Source: Oscillospiraceae bacterium
GTDB lineage: Bacteria; Bacillota; Clostridia; Oscillospirales; Ruminococcaceae
Assembly: GCA_003516865.1 (NCBI GenBank)
Contig: DPBR01000092.1
Coordinates: 58,143 to 77,562, forward strand
Reading direction: 5' to 3'
Length of the DNA stretch: 19,420 nt
Shown here: piece after piece, positions 1 to 6,240 of the stretch
Layout: each line of letters opens with the position of its first letter
Numbering within the stretch: position 1 is the first letter of the stretch
Translations under genes and position numbers: made by a program
Notes under the pieces: model-generated
The model's database searches: none
What the model was told of the DNA's origin: nothing
What the model saw: only the letters and a program-made list of their open reading frames with translations

Positions 1-63
1 AAGCGCAAGGGCAAGGTTATGGTTATTTGTGTTGAACCTAAACACAAGCAAAGACAGGGTTAA
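1..63 (+). CDS. rpmJ: 50S ribosomal protein L36, 3' end (partial)
   Basis: The first 21 codons of the window, read from base 1 to the TAA at 61-63, give KRKGKVMVICVEPKHKQRQG, the well-known C-terminal half of ribosomal protein L36. The Cys and His in the VIC...PKH segment are two of the four zinc ligands of the zinc-binding (C+) form; the first two would lie upstream of the window. L36 is a ~37-residue component of the large subunit. It sits 24 bp upstream of rpsM, the usual bacterial order. The gene is cut by the window edge and shows no other defect. Confidence 0.93.
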   Translation, partial: KRKGKVMVICVEPKHKQRQG

Positions 64-87
64 TTCCCGGACAGGAGGAAAATAAGT

Positions 88-459
88 ATGGCAAGAATTG
101 CAGGCGTGGATTTGCCTAAGGAAAAGCGCGTTGAAATAGGTCTTACCTATGTATACGGCATCGGCAGAAAGTCCGCAAATGATATTCTGGCAAAAGCGGG
201 TGTTAATCCCGACACACGCGTTCGCGACCTTACAGACGACGACGAAGCGAAAATCCGCGACGTTATCGACAAGGAAGGCTACGTTGTAGAAGGCGACCTC
301 AGAAGAATGGTTGCTCTTAACATCAAGCGTCTGGTTGAAATCAACTGCTATCGCGGCACGCGTCACCGCAAGGGTCTCCCCGTTCGCGGTCAGCGCACAA
401 AGACCAACGCCAGAACTCGCAAGGGTCCCAAGAAGACAATTGCAAACAAGAAGAAATAA
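88..459 (+). CDS. rpsM: 30S ribosomal protein S13
   Basis: This encodes S13, a small-subunit head protein that contacts the P-site tRNA and forms intersubunit bridges with the large subunit. The 123-residue product has the usual length. The N-terminus MARIAGVDLP, the helix-two-turn-helix core with YGIGRKSA (about residues 23-30), and the basic C-terminal tail starting at YRGTRHRKGLPVRGQRT (about 89-105) are all hallmarks of the family. The ATG is preceded by AGGAGG at 73-78 with a 9-base spacer. It is followed by rpsK after only 19 bp, so the two are co-transcribed. Nothing is unusual. Confidence 0.98.
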   Translation: MARIAGVDLPKEKRVEIGLTYVYGIGRKSANDILAKAGVNPDTRVRDLTDDDEAKIRDVIDKEGYVVEGDLRRMVALNIKRLVEINCYRGTRHRKGLPVRGQRTKTNARTRKGPKKTIANKKK

Positions 460-478
460 TATGAAAGGCGGTAAATAA

Positions 479-877
479 ATGGCACAGGCAAAAGCAAAAC
501 AGGTTGTTCGCAGACGCCGTGAGCGTAAGAACGTCGAGAACGGCGCAGCTCATATTCAGTCGTCCTTTAACAACACTATCGTCACCATCACCGACCTTCA
601 GGGAAACGCTCTCTCGTGGGCTTCCGCGGGCGGACTCGGCTTCAGAGGCTCGAGAAAATCTACCCCGTTTGCTGCACAGACTGCTGCCGACGTTGCTGCT
701 AAGGCTGCAATGGAGCACGGACTGAAGACCGTTGAGGTTTATGTAAAGGGCCCCGGTCAGGGACGCGAGGCGGCTATCAGAGCGCTTCAGGCTGCAGGTC
801 TTGAAGTAAAGCTCATCAAGGACGTTACTCCTATTCCCCACAACGGCTGCCGTCCCCCCAAGAGAAGAAGAGTCTGA
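479..877 (+). CDS. rpsK: 30S ribosomal protein S11
   Basis: This encodes S11, a platform protein of the small subunit near the Shine-Dalgarno/anti-Shine-Dalgarno helix. The product is 132 residues, a normal length. Recognisable family segments are AHIQSSFNNTIVTITD (about 23-38), SWASAGGLGFRGSRKSTPFA (about 46-65), VYVKGPGQGREAAIRAL (about 87-103) and the C-terminal DVTPIPHNGCRPPKRRRV. The ATG lies 7 bases after a Shine-Dalgarno-like AAAGGCGG at 464-471. An overlapping +1-frame reading and long antisense frames exist but are shadows of this gene. Confidence 0.98.
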   Translation: MAQAKAKQVVRRRRERKNVENGAAHIQSSFNNTIVTITDLQGNALSWASAGGLGFRGSRKSTPFAAQTAADVAAKAAMEHGLKTVEVYVKGPGQGREAAIRALQAAGLEVKLIKDVTPIPHNGCRPPKRRRV

Positions 878-986
878 ATTTCCGCTTTGCCCGATATTTC
901 GGGCAGACGGACGAAGAAAGTCGAGCGCAACGTTTGCTCGGCGTCGGCTTTGCCGATATAACATTAACTAACGGAGGAATTTTACT
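878..986 (+). promoter_or_regulatory. Hairpin-rich rpsK-rpsD spacer, possible S4 leader
   Basis: This 109-bp spacer is several times longer than the 19-34 bp between most neighbouring genes here. It contains three consecutive potential hairpins: GCCCGA (889-894) with TCGGGC (899-904) over a TATT loop; CGAGC (922-926) with GCTCG (936-940); and TCGGC (944-948) with GCCGA (952-956) over a TTT loop. None is followed by a T-tract, so a simple intrinsic terminator is unlikely. The rpsD ribosome binding site ACGGAGG (971-977) follows. In Bacillus subtilis, S4 represses rpsD through a leader RNA (established); that this spacer does the same is inference. An RNA-processing role is the alternative. Confidence 0.45.
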
Positions 987-1589
987 ATGGCTATAAATCG
1001 CGACCCGATTTTGAAAAAGTGCAGAAGTCTGGATATCAGCCCCGCAGTTCTGGGCTATTCCGAGAATAAGAAGTCCAAAAGACACCCCGAGGGCAACCGC
1101 CGCAAGAAGGTTTCCGAGTACGGTCAGCAGCTTAAGGAAAAGCAGAAGCTGAAGTTCGTTTACGGCGTTCTTGAGAAGCAGTTCTATCACTACTATGAGC
1201 TTGCAACCAAGGAAGAGGGCATTGCCGGCGAAAACCTCCTCAGGATTCTCGAAAGCAGACTTGACAATATCGTTTTCAGAATGGGTCTTGCTATTACCCG
1301 CCGCGAGGCTCGTCAGCTTGTTTCTCACGGTCATTTCTGTGTGAACGGTAAGAGAGTTGATATCCCCTCTTACAGAGTTAAGGTTGGCGACGTTATTTCC
1401 CTTCGCGATAAGAGCAAAAAGAGCAAGAAGTTTGAGCAGATTGCTGAAGTAGCAGGCGGCAGACTTACTCCTATGTGGCTTGACGTCGACAAGGAAAAGC
1501 AGACCGCAAAGGTTACCCGCACGTTTAATCGCGACGACCTCGATTTCGAGATTGCCGAGCACCTGATTATCGAGCTGTATTCTAAATAA
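987..1589 (+). CDS. rpsD: 30S ribosomal protein S4
   Basis: This encodes S4, a primary 16S rRNA-binding protein that nucleates assembly of the small-subunit body and, in several bacteria, represses ribosomal protein expression. The 200-residue product has the N-terminal RNA-binding part, the VSEYGQQLKEKQKLKFVYGV segment (about 42-61), and the S4 domain (RLDNIVFRMGLAITRREARQ, roughly 92-111, through HGHFCVNGKRVDIPSYRVK). The N-terminal region has one cysteine (Cys12), so it is a zinc-free (C-) type rather than the four-cysteine form. The ATG follows ACGGAGG at 971-977. Position between rpsK and rpoA is common in bacteria, but B. subtilis has moved rpsD elsewhere, which argues for a non-Bacillus lineage. 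Confidence 0.97.
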   Translation: MAINRDPILKKCRSLDISPAVLGYSENKKSKRHPEGNRRKKVSEYGQQLKEKQKLKFVYGVLEKQFYHYYELATKEEGIAGENLLRILESRLDNIVFRMGLAITRREARQLVSHGHFCVNGKRVDIPSYRVKVGDVISLRDKSKKSKKFEQIAEVAGGRLTPMWLDVDKEKQTAKVTRTFNRDDLDFEIAEHLIIELYSK

Positions 1590-1876
1590 TTGCCGTCTAA
1601 ATCCGCTTTCCGACGTAGCGCGGAGAATAACGGATTTACTGAGAGCATACAGATATTTAGTGCAGTTATTTTTAATTCATACTCATTTTCGGATTTCACG
1701 ATTAGAGCCGAAAAAATGCGTCAATACTTCTATGTAACGGCGCGAGCATGATTTAAAATTAACAGGAATACGGTATGCCGACATCATCGGCTAGGCACAA
1801 AACGGATAATTTAGGTAAACGGCGAGGAGGATTTTCCTCTTTTCCGTGACAGACAAGCTTGCGGGGAGGGTTACCA
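1590..1876 (+). promoter_or_regulatory. Long structured rpsD-rpoA intergenic region
   Basis: This 287-bp gap inside the operon carries no convincing ORF. It holds three clear potential hairpins. The first pairs TAAATCCG (1598-1605) with CGGATTTA (1631-1638), with an inner TCCG/CGGA pair (1609-1612 / 1621-1624). The second pairs GCCGA (1777-1781) with TCGGC (1787-1791). The third, just upstream of rpoA, pairs GAGGA (1827-1831) with TCCTC (1835-1839) over TTT, and is followed by TTTTCC. The third includes an SD-like GGAGG but is too far from the rpoA start to be its own site. I found no promoter with both -35 and -10 in good register. Roles as leader RNA, processing site or attenuator are inferences. 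Confidence 0.4.
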
Positions 1877-2836
1877 ATGCTTGAAAAAATCGAAAAGCTC
1901 AACATCGAGACCTTTAAGCTAAGGTCGGACGGAACTTATGGAATGTTCGTTCTGGAGCCTCTTCAGAGCGGATATGGAAACACCCTGGGAAACAGCCTTC
2001 GCAGGGTTCTGCTCTCCTCATTGCCGGGAGTTGCTGCGACGTCGGTTAAAATCGACGGCGTTCAGCACGAGTTTTCAACCATTCCCGGCGTTAAAGAAGA
2101 TGTTACTGAAATCATTCTTAACATCAAGGGTCTTAGGGCAAAAATGTACGGCGAAGCCCCCAAGACTATCTATATCGAGGCTGAGGGCGAGTGCGAGGTT
2201 ACTGCCGGCGATATCAAAACCGACAGCGAGGTCGAAATTCTCGACCCCGGAATGCACATCGCGTCGCTCGGTGCAGGCGCTAAGCTGTATATGGACATTA
2301 CGCTCGACAGAGGCAGAGGCTATGTTTCGGCGGAGCAGAACAAAAATCAGCTCCAGCCCGTTATCGGCGTTATTCCGATTGACAGCATCTACACTCCCGT
2401 GCTGAAGTGCAACTATACGGTTGAAAATACACGCGTTGGTCAGAGAACCGACTATGAAAAGCTCATAATCGAAATCTGGACCGACGGCACAATTTCCGCT
2501 AAGGAAGCTGTTTCCTATGCGGCGAAAATCCTTATCGAAAGGCTTTCGCTCTTTGCGGAGCTTTCCGATGAAACCAATCCTCAGGAGCTTATGGAAACGC
2601 GCGAGGAAAGCCGCAAGGACAAGGTTCTCGAAATGACTATCGAAGAACTTGAGCTTTCCGTTCGTTCGTTCAACTGCCTGAAGAGAGCCGGAATCAACAC
2701 CGTCGAGGACCTTGTAAACAAGTCGCCGGAGGATATGATGAAGGTTAGAAATCTCGGCAAAAAGTCGTTTGACGAGGTTAAGGCGAAGCTTCAGTCGCTC
2801 GGCTGCGAGCTTATGAACTCTGAGGAGAGCAAGTAA
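1877..2836 (+). CDS. rpoA: DNA-directed RNA polymerase subunit alpha
   Basis: This encodes the alpha subunit, whose dimer is the assembly platform of RNA polymerase. I place the start at the ATG at 1877 (MLEKIEKLNIET, 319 residues), preceded by a GGGGAGGG site at about 1862-1869; an in-frame TTG six codons upstream would fall on the ribosome binding site and is rejected. The N-terminal domain carries family motifs such as YGNTLGNSLRRVLLSSLPG and the FSTIPGVKED segment. The C-terminal domain (about 246-312) has the helix-hairpin-helix sequence SFNCLKRAGINTVEDL and VRNLGKKSFDEVKAKL, which binds UP elements and activators. rplQ follows 34 bp downstream. Length and domain order are normal. Confidence 0.98.
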   Translation: MLEKIEKLNIETFKLRSDGTYGMFVLEPLQSGYGNTLGNSLRRVLLSSLPGVAATSVKIDGVQHEFSTIPGVKEDVTEIILNIKGLRAKMYGEAPKTIYIEAEGECEVTAGDIKTDSEVEILDPGMHIASLGAGAKLYMDITLDRGRGYVSAEQNKNQLQPVIGVIPIDSIYTPVLKCNYTVENTRVGQRTDYEKLIIEIWTDGTISAKEAVSYAAKILIERLSLFAELSDETNPQELMETREESRKDKVLEMTIEELELSVRSFNCLKRAGINTVEDLVNKSPEDMMKVRNLGKKSFDEVKAKLQSLGCELMNSEESK

Positions 2837-2870
2837 ATTAAATTAACATTTCCCGAAAGGAGAAGATATT

Positions 2871-3212
2871 ATGCCCGGTTCCAGAAAACTCGGCAGAGCA
2901 AGCGACCATAGAAAGGCAATGCTCAGAGGTATGGTTACTTTCCTGCTTGAAAACGGAAAAATCGAAACCACGGTTACTCGCGCAAAGGAAGTTCGCGCTG
3001 AGGCTGAAAAGATGATTTCGCTCGGCAAGGCAAACACGCTTCACACAAAGCGCCAGGTATTCTCGTACATCACCAAGGAAGCCGTTGCAAAGAAGCTCAT
3101 TGATGAAATCGCTCCTAAGTACAACGGAAGAAACGGCGGTTATACAAGAATTTACAAGCTTGGTCCGCGCCGCGGCGACGCCGCTGAAATGGCGATTATC
3201 GAGCTGGTTTGA
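2871..3212 (+). CDS. rplQ: 50S ribosomal protein L17
   Basis: This encodes L17, a large-subunit protein near the peptide exit. The 113-residue product matches the family length. The start MPGSRKLGRASDHRKAMLRG and the segment VTFLLENGKIETTVTRAKEVR are diagnostic. The C-terminus ends in GPRRGDAAEMAIIELV, the conserved ending. The ATG follows an AAAGGAGAAG site around 2858-2867. It is the last gene of the ribosomal cluster here: an intrinsic terminator starts 18 bp after its stop codon. Confidence 0.98.
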   Translation: MPGSRKLGRASDHRKAMLRGMVTFLLENGKIETTVTRAKEVRAEAEKMISLGKANTLHTKRQVFSYITKEAVAKKLIDEIAPKYNGRNGGYTRIYKLGPRRGDAAEMAIIELV

Positions 3213-3230
3213 TTTAATCGACAAACGTTT

Positions 3231-3275
3231 AAAAGGCTTTCCCGATGGAGAGCCTTTTTCGTTTTGTTTTTTACA
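3231..3275 (+). terminator. Intrinsic terminator of the ribosomal operon
   Basis: AAAAGGCT (3231-3238) pairs perfectly with AGCCTTTT (3251-3258) around a 12-base loop, and is followed by a T-rich run (TTCGTTTTGTTTTTT). It lies 18 bp after the rplQ stop, as expected for the end of the alpha operon. Confidence 0.88.
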
Positions 3276-3376
3276 AAAGAAAAGCGTTATTTTGCAGAAA
3301 AGCAAGCGTTTAAGGAGAAAACAGAGATTTTAAACAAAATGTGATGAAATTTTCAGAAAAGGAAAGCATATAAAGG

Positions 3377-3405
3377 TTGAAAAATTGCAGAAAATGTGTT
3401 ATAAT
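3377..3405 (+). promoter_or_regulatory. Sigma-A promoter, extended -10
   Basis: TTGAAA (3377-3382) and TATAAT (3400-3405) are separated by 17 bases, and a TGT (3397-3399) immediately precedes the -10 as an extended element. Initiation would fall near 3411-3413, about 30 bases before the ATG of the RING-like gene. It follows the rplQ terminator, so it marks the start of a new transcription unit of five closely spaced genes. Confidence 0.85.
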
Positions 3406-3441
3406 ATAATATGAGTATGTGTACCCGTGAAAGGAATTGAA

Positions 3442-4329
3442 ATGAACAACAGATTTGAAAATAAGCTTTGCCCGGTTTGCAGGGCGCGGTTTACGGATAA
3501 GGCGGACGTTGTCGTCTGTCCGATTTGCGGCACCCCGCACCACAGGGTTTGCTATGAAAGTAAAGGTCATTGCGGTCTGGAAAATCTTCACGAAAGCGGT
3601 TTCGTGTGGAACGGACGTCTTCCCGACGAGCCGGAGCCTACCCAGACACCTCAGAATACGTTTGCTGTCGATAACTCCGACGAACAAGCCGAAACGGAAC
3701 AGGGCGGCAGCCTGTTCGAGGAGCTTGGCGGCGAGGACGAGGGCTTAGGCAGCTTTTTCAAAAAGCTTAGCGACCCCGCTCTCGGCGAGGACGGCGTAAG
3801 TATGAAAGAGCTTACCGCATATACCGCGACAAGCGCTTTTCACTATGGCAGAGCGTTTGATATCTTCCGCTCTAAGTCGGGCGGAAAACAGCGCAGAGTG
3901 TTCTTTAACTTTGCGTCGGGATTTCTCGCGCCCGCTTTTCAGTTTTACCGCAAAATGGATATTTTCGGATTGATTTCAATGGTAATTCTGCTTGTTCCGT
4001 TTGGATTTTCGGCGTTTTTCCCGTCGTTTTTCAGCACAAGCGGAGCGTATTATCTGCTCAATATCTATTCCCTTGCGACATTTGTTATCCTGAGCGCGTT
4101 CGGAGATTATATCTATTATCTTCACGCGGTCAAGAGCATAAAGAAGTTCCGGACGAGTTTTCAGGGCGACACGCTCTCGGACGAGTATTACGAAGCGCTC
4201 GCGGAAAAGGGAAGACCGTCCGTGCTGAGGGCGATTGTGGGCTGTCTTGTGCTGCTGCTCTTAGCAAGCGGAATTTTGTGGCTTTCGGGTTCGTTCGACA
4301 ATCCTTCCGATTTGCTCGGTATATTCTGA
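3442..4329 (+). CDS. RING-like zinc-finger membrane protein
   Basis: This predicted 295-residue protein starts at the ATG at 3442, preceded by AAAGGA at 3430-3435; an in-frame GTG at 3427 would overlap that site and is less likely. Residues 10-44 form a cysteine/histidine cluster, CPVC (10-13), CPIC (26-29), HH (33-34), C37 and HC (43-44), which matches the prokaryotic RING finger type 1 pattern. An acidic, Gln/Glu-rich linker follows (about 60-118). Residues about 127-260 contain hydrophobic helices near 173-195 and 203-221, with a third near 265-285; the part around FQFYRKMDIFG resembles the DUF2628 family. The role is unknown. Prokaryotic RING-like fingers are mostly of unproven activity, so ubiquitin-ligase function should not be assumed. 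It is first in a five-gene operon, 16 bp before a membrane protein gene. Confidence 0.72.
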   Translation: MNNRFENKLCPVCRARFTDKADVVVCPICGTPHHRVCYESKGHCGLENLHESGFVWNGRLPDEPEPTQTPQNTFAVDNSDEQAETEQGGSLFEELGGEDEGLGSFFKKLSDPALGEDGVSMKELTAYTATSAFHYGRAFDIFRSKSGGKQRRVFFNFASGFLAPAFQFYRKMDIFGLISMVILLVPFGFSAFFPSFFSTSGAYYLLNIYSLATFVILSAFGDYIYYLHAVKSIKKFRTSFQGDTLSDEYYEALAEKGRPSVLRAIVGCLVLLLLASGILWLSGSFDNPSDLLGIF

Positions 4330-4345
4330 AACAAAGGAAACGCTT

Positions 4346-6223
4346 ATGAAACGTCGGCTTGAACAATTCTATGCGTCTTTCGGCGACAAAGGCGTAATGT
4401 TTATTCTTTACGCATTTTCGGTTGTCGTAAATTCGCTTATGACAATGTGTATGGAGCTTCCCGCGGTTTTTCCCGAAGAAATAAGTGCCGCGGGCATCGC
4501 CGCGTTCTTTTCGGGGAAAAACTGGTCGGATATGCTGGGACAGATAGGCGTGCACGGCGGTTATATCCACTCGCTGATTTACACGCCGCTTTTTCTCGTT
4601 TTTGACAATCCATACGCTCTTTACAAGGCTATGCTTGTCATAAACGCGATTATTGTAAGCTTTATCCCGCTTATTTCCTATCACCTCGCGGGAAAACTCG
4701 GCGTTGAGCGCGTTCGGCAGAAGCTTCTGGCGGCGCTTTGCTGCGGAATGTACGTTTCCGTTGTGACATGCTCGAAGTTTATCTCTGCGGACGCGATAAC
4801 CTGTCTTATGGTGTGGGTGCTTATCCTGTGCGTTTACGCGGCATGGGACAAGAAAAACCGCTATACGCGCTTTACGATGTCATTGCTTACGGGTTTTCTG
4901 TGCGCGGCGGCATTTGCGGCAAACCCAGACCTTATTGCGGTTGTCTGGGCGATACTCCTTACGGTAATAATAGCGCGCGTTTTTCTCCGCGAAAAGCTTA
5001 TGAATATACCCGCGTTCTGCGGCTCGCTTGTAGTATCGTTTGTCACAGAGCATTTTGCGCGGATTATGGTTATGCGGTACGCGGCGAACGTTTCGGACGA
5101 CGCGATTTCGAGTTTTTCCTTCGAGGTGAATTTAACCAACGGCTTTGACAGGATTTTCGGCGAATTATACACCTTTATGACCGACAGCTTCGGAATGGGC
5201 GCGCTTGCGGCGGCGCTTTTCGCCGTTATAATTTACGCTTGGATAAAAGAGGGCATAAAGAAAAGGGAAACGCTGCTTGAAAACGGAACGAAGGTTTACG
5301 AGCCGGCAAAACACAAGTATAACATCAGAATAACGATTTTTGCGCTTTATCAGTTCATTGCGGCGGCAACGCTTACGATTATTCTCCCGATAATCAATTT
5401 TACGGGATTTGACTCGTCTGCGGCGATAGGCGAGCGTTCGCGGTGTTTCGCGCCCGCTGCGCTGTTTTTCGTGATGATTTTCGTGTTCAGATACGCGATT
5501 GACATAAAAAAGCTGCTTCTCGGAACCGGAATTTACGCGTATATCTGTCTTTGCTTCGGGCTGACGTATTACAACAATTCCGGCGCCGTCGGGCAGGGGG
5601 ATTTGCCGATGATAACGCCGTTTCGCTTCGGCGAGGACGTTTTGTCGGACGCTGCGGGAATGAGCTGTATTATAATGTCGTCGTGCGTTTTTTCGGTGTT
5701 CGTTCTGCTGATCGTGTTCACATCCTGCGCGAAAAAATACATCACAAGGTTCGTTTCCGTGACAATGCTCGGAATACTCGTCTACAACACGGTTTACGCT
5801 GCGTTTTATTATCTCCCGAACACCGCGCAGTACCTTTCAGATAAAACCGAGCCGTACAAAAAAGCCGCAGAGCTTCTTTACAACGACTCGCAGTCGCCTC
5901 CCATAATCGTGTACGAGGCTGAACCCGAACTTGCTGCGACGCTTCAGTTTTTGAAGCTTGAAGCTTCGGTGAGAATTATGGATAAGAACGGAAAAGTCCC
6001 GGAATCCTGCCTGCTTATAACCAAAAACAGCGTAAAAGCACCGTTTGAGGGCGGTTCTTACGATATTGTCGGCAAGACGGATATGTATACGGTTTACGCT
6101 TACGGCGAGAGCGCGCGCGACTTTATCCGATACAGCTCGGCTTCGGCGGGCGGCGCGCCGCGTACCGAAAGCGGCTCGGCATCGAGTTCTTCGCGGACTT
6201 CGTCGTCTACAAGTAAAATCTGA
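4346..6223 (+). CDS. Multi-pass membrane protein, GT-C glycosyltransferase-like
   Basis: The 625-residue product has roughly 12 hydrophobic segments (for example 15-36, 95-112, 178-212, 283-300, 328-350, 368-384, 391-408, 437-460, 468-490) and a C-terminal soluble part from about 491. Directly after the first helix is FPEEISAAGIAAFFSGKNW (42-60), which resembles the acidic first-loop motif of GT-C enzymes that use polyprenyl-phosphate sugars (the ArnT/PMT type). That is the only functional hint; no substrate can be named. The last ~30 residues are rich in Ser, Gly and Thr, probably a disordered extracytoplasmic tail. The ATG follows an AAAGGAAACGCTT site. It lies 16 bp after the RING-like gene and 17 bp before ktrB, so all three are likely co-expressed. 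A transporter or a non-enzymatic membrane protein is the alternative. Confidence 0.6.
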   Translation: MKRRLEQFYASFGDKGVMFILYAFSVVVNSLMTMCMELPAVFPEEISAAGIAAFFSGKNWSDMLGQIGVHGGYIHSLIYTPLFLVFDNPYALYKAMLVINAIIVSFIPLISYHLAGKLGVERVRQKLLAALCCGMYVSVVTCSKFISADAITCLMVWVLILCVYAAWDKKNRYTRFTMSLLTGFLCAAAFAANPDLIAVVWAILLTVIIARVFLREKLMNIPAFCGSLVVSFVTEHFARIMVMRYAANVSDDAISSFSFEVNLTNGFDRIFGELYTFMTDSFGMGALAAALFAVIIYAWIKEGIKKRETLLENGTKVYEPAKHKYNIRITIFALYQFIAAATLTIILPIINFTGFDSSAAIGERSRCFAPAALFFVMIFVFRYAIDIKKLLLGTGIYAYICLCFGLTYYNNSGAVGQGDLPMITPFRFGEDVLSDAAGMSCIIMSSCVFSVFVLLIVFTSCAKKYITRFVSVTMLGILVYNTVYAAFYYLPNTAQYLSDKTEPYKKAAELLYNDSQSPPIIVYEAEPELAATLQFLKLEASVRIMDKNGKVPESCLLITKNSVKAPFEGGSYDIVGKTDMYTVYAYGESARDFIRYSSASAGGAPRTESGSASSSSRTSSSTSKI

Positions 6224-6240
6224 CAGAAAAGAGTGATTTT

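Noticed and set aside
341..964. Antisense reading frame (207 aa) across rpsM and rpsK
   Set aside because: It opposes two conserved ribosomal genes and shows no protein family; considered a shadow.
831..1562. Long antisense reading frame (243 aa) across rpsD
   Set aside because: It lies opposite the well-conserved rpsD gene, has no ribosome binding site of its own and no recognisable protein features; a shadow of rpsD codon use.
1859..1876. TTG start extending RpoA by six residues
   Set aside because: The TTG lies upstream of the GGGGAGGG ribosome binding site, and RpoA proteins normally begin as MLEKIEKL-like at the ATG at 1877.
3259..3376. Short ORF between the rplQ terminator and the RING-gene promoter
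   Set aside because: Only a Lys-rich, very short frame without a ribosome binding site; more likely non-coding A/T-rich spacer.
3427..3441. GTG start for the RING-like protein
   Set aside because: The extra codons would overlap the AAAGGA site at 3430-3435, which is well placed for the ATG at 3442.
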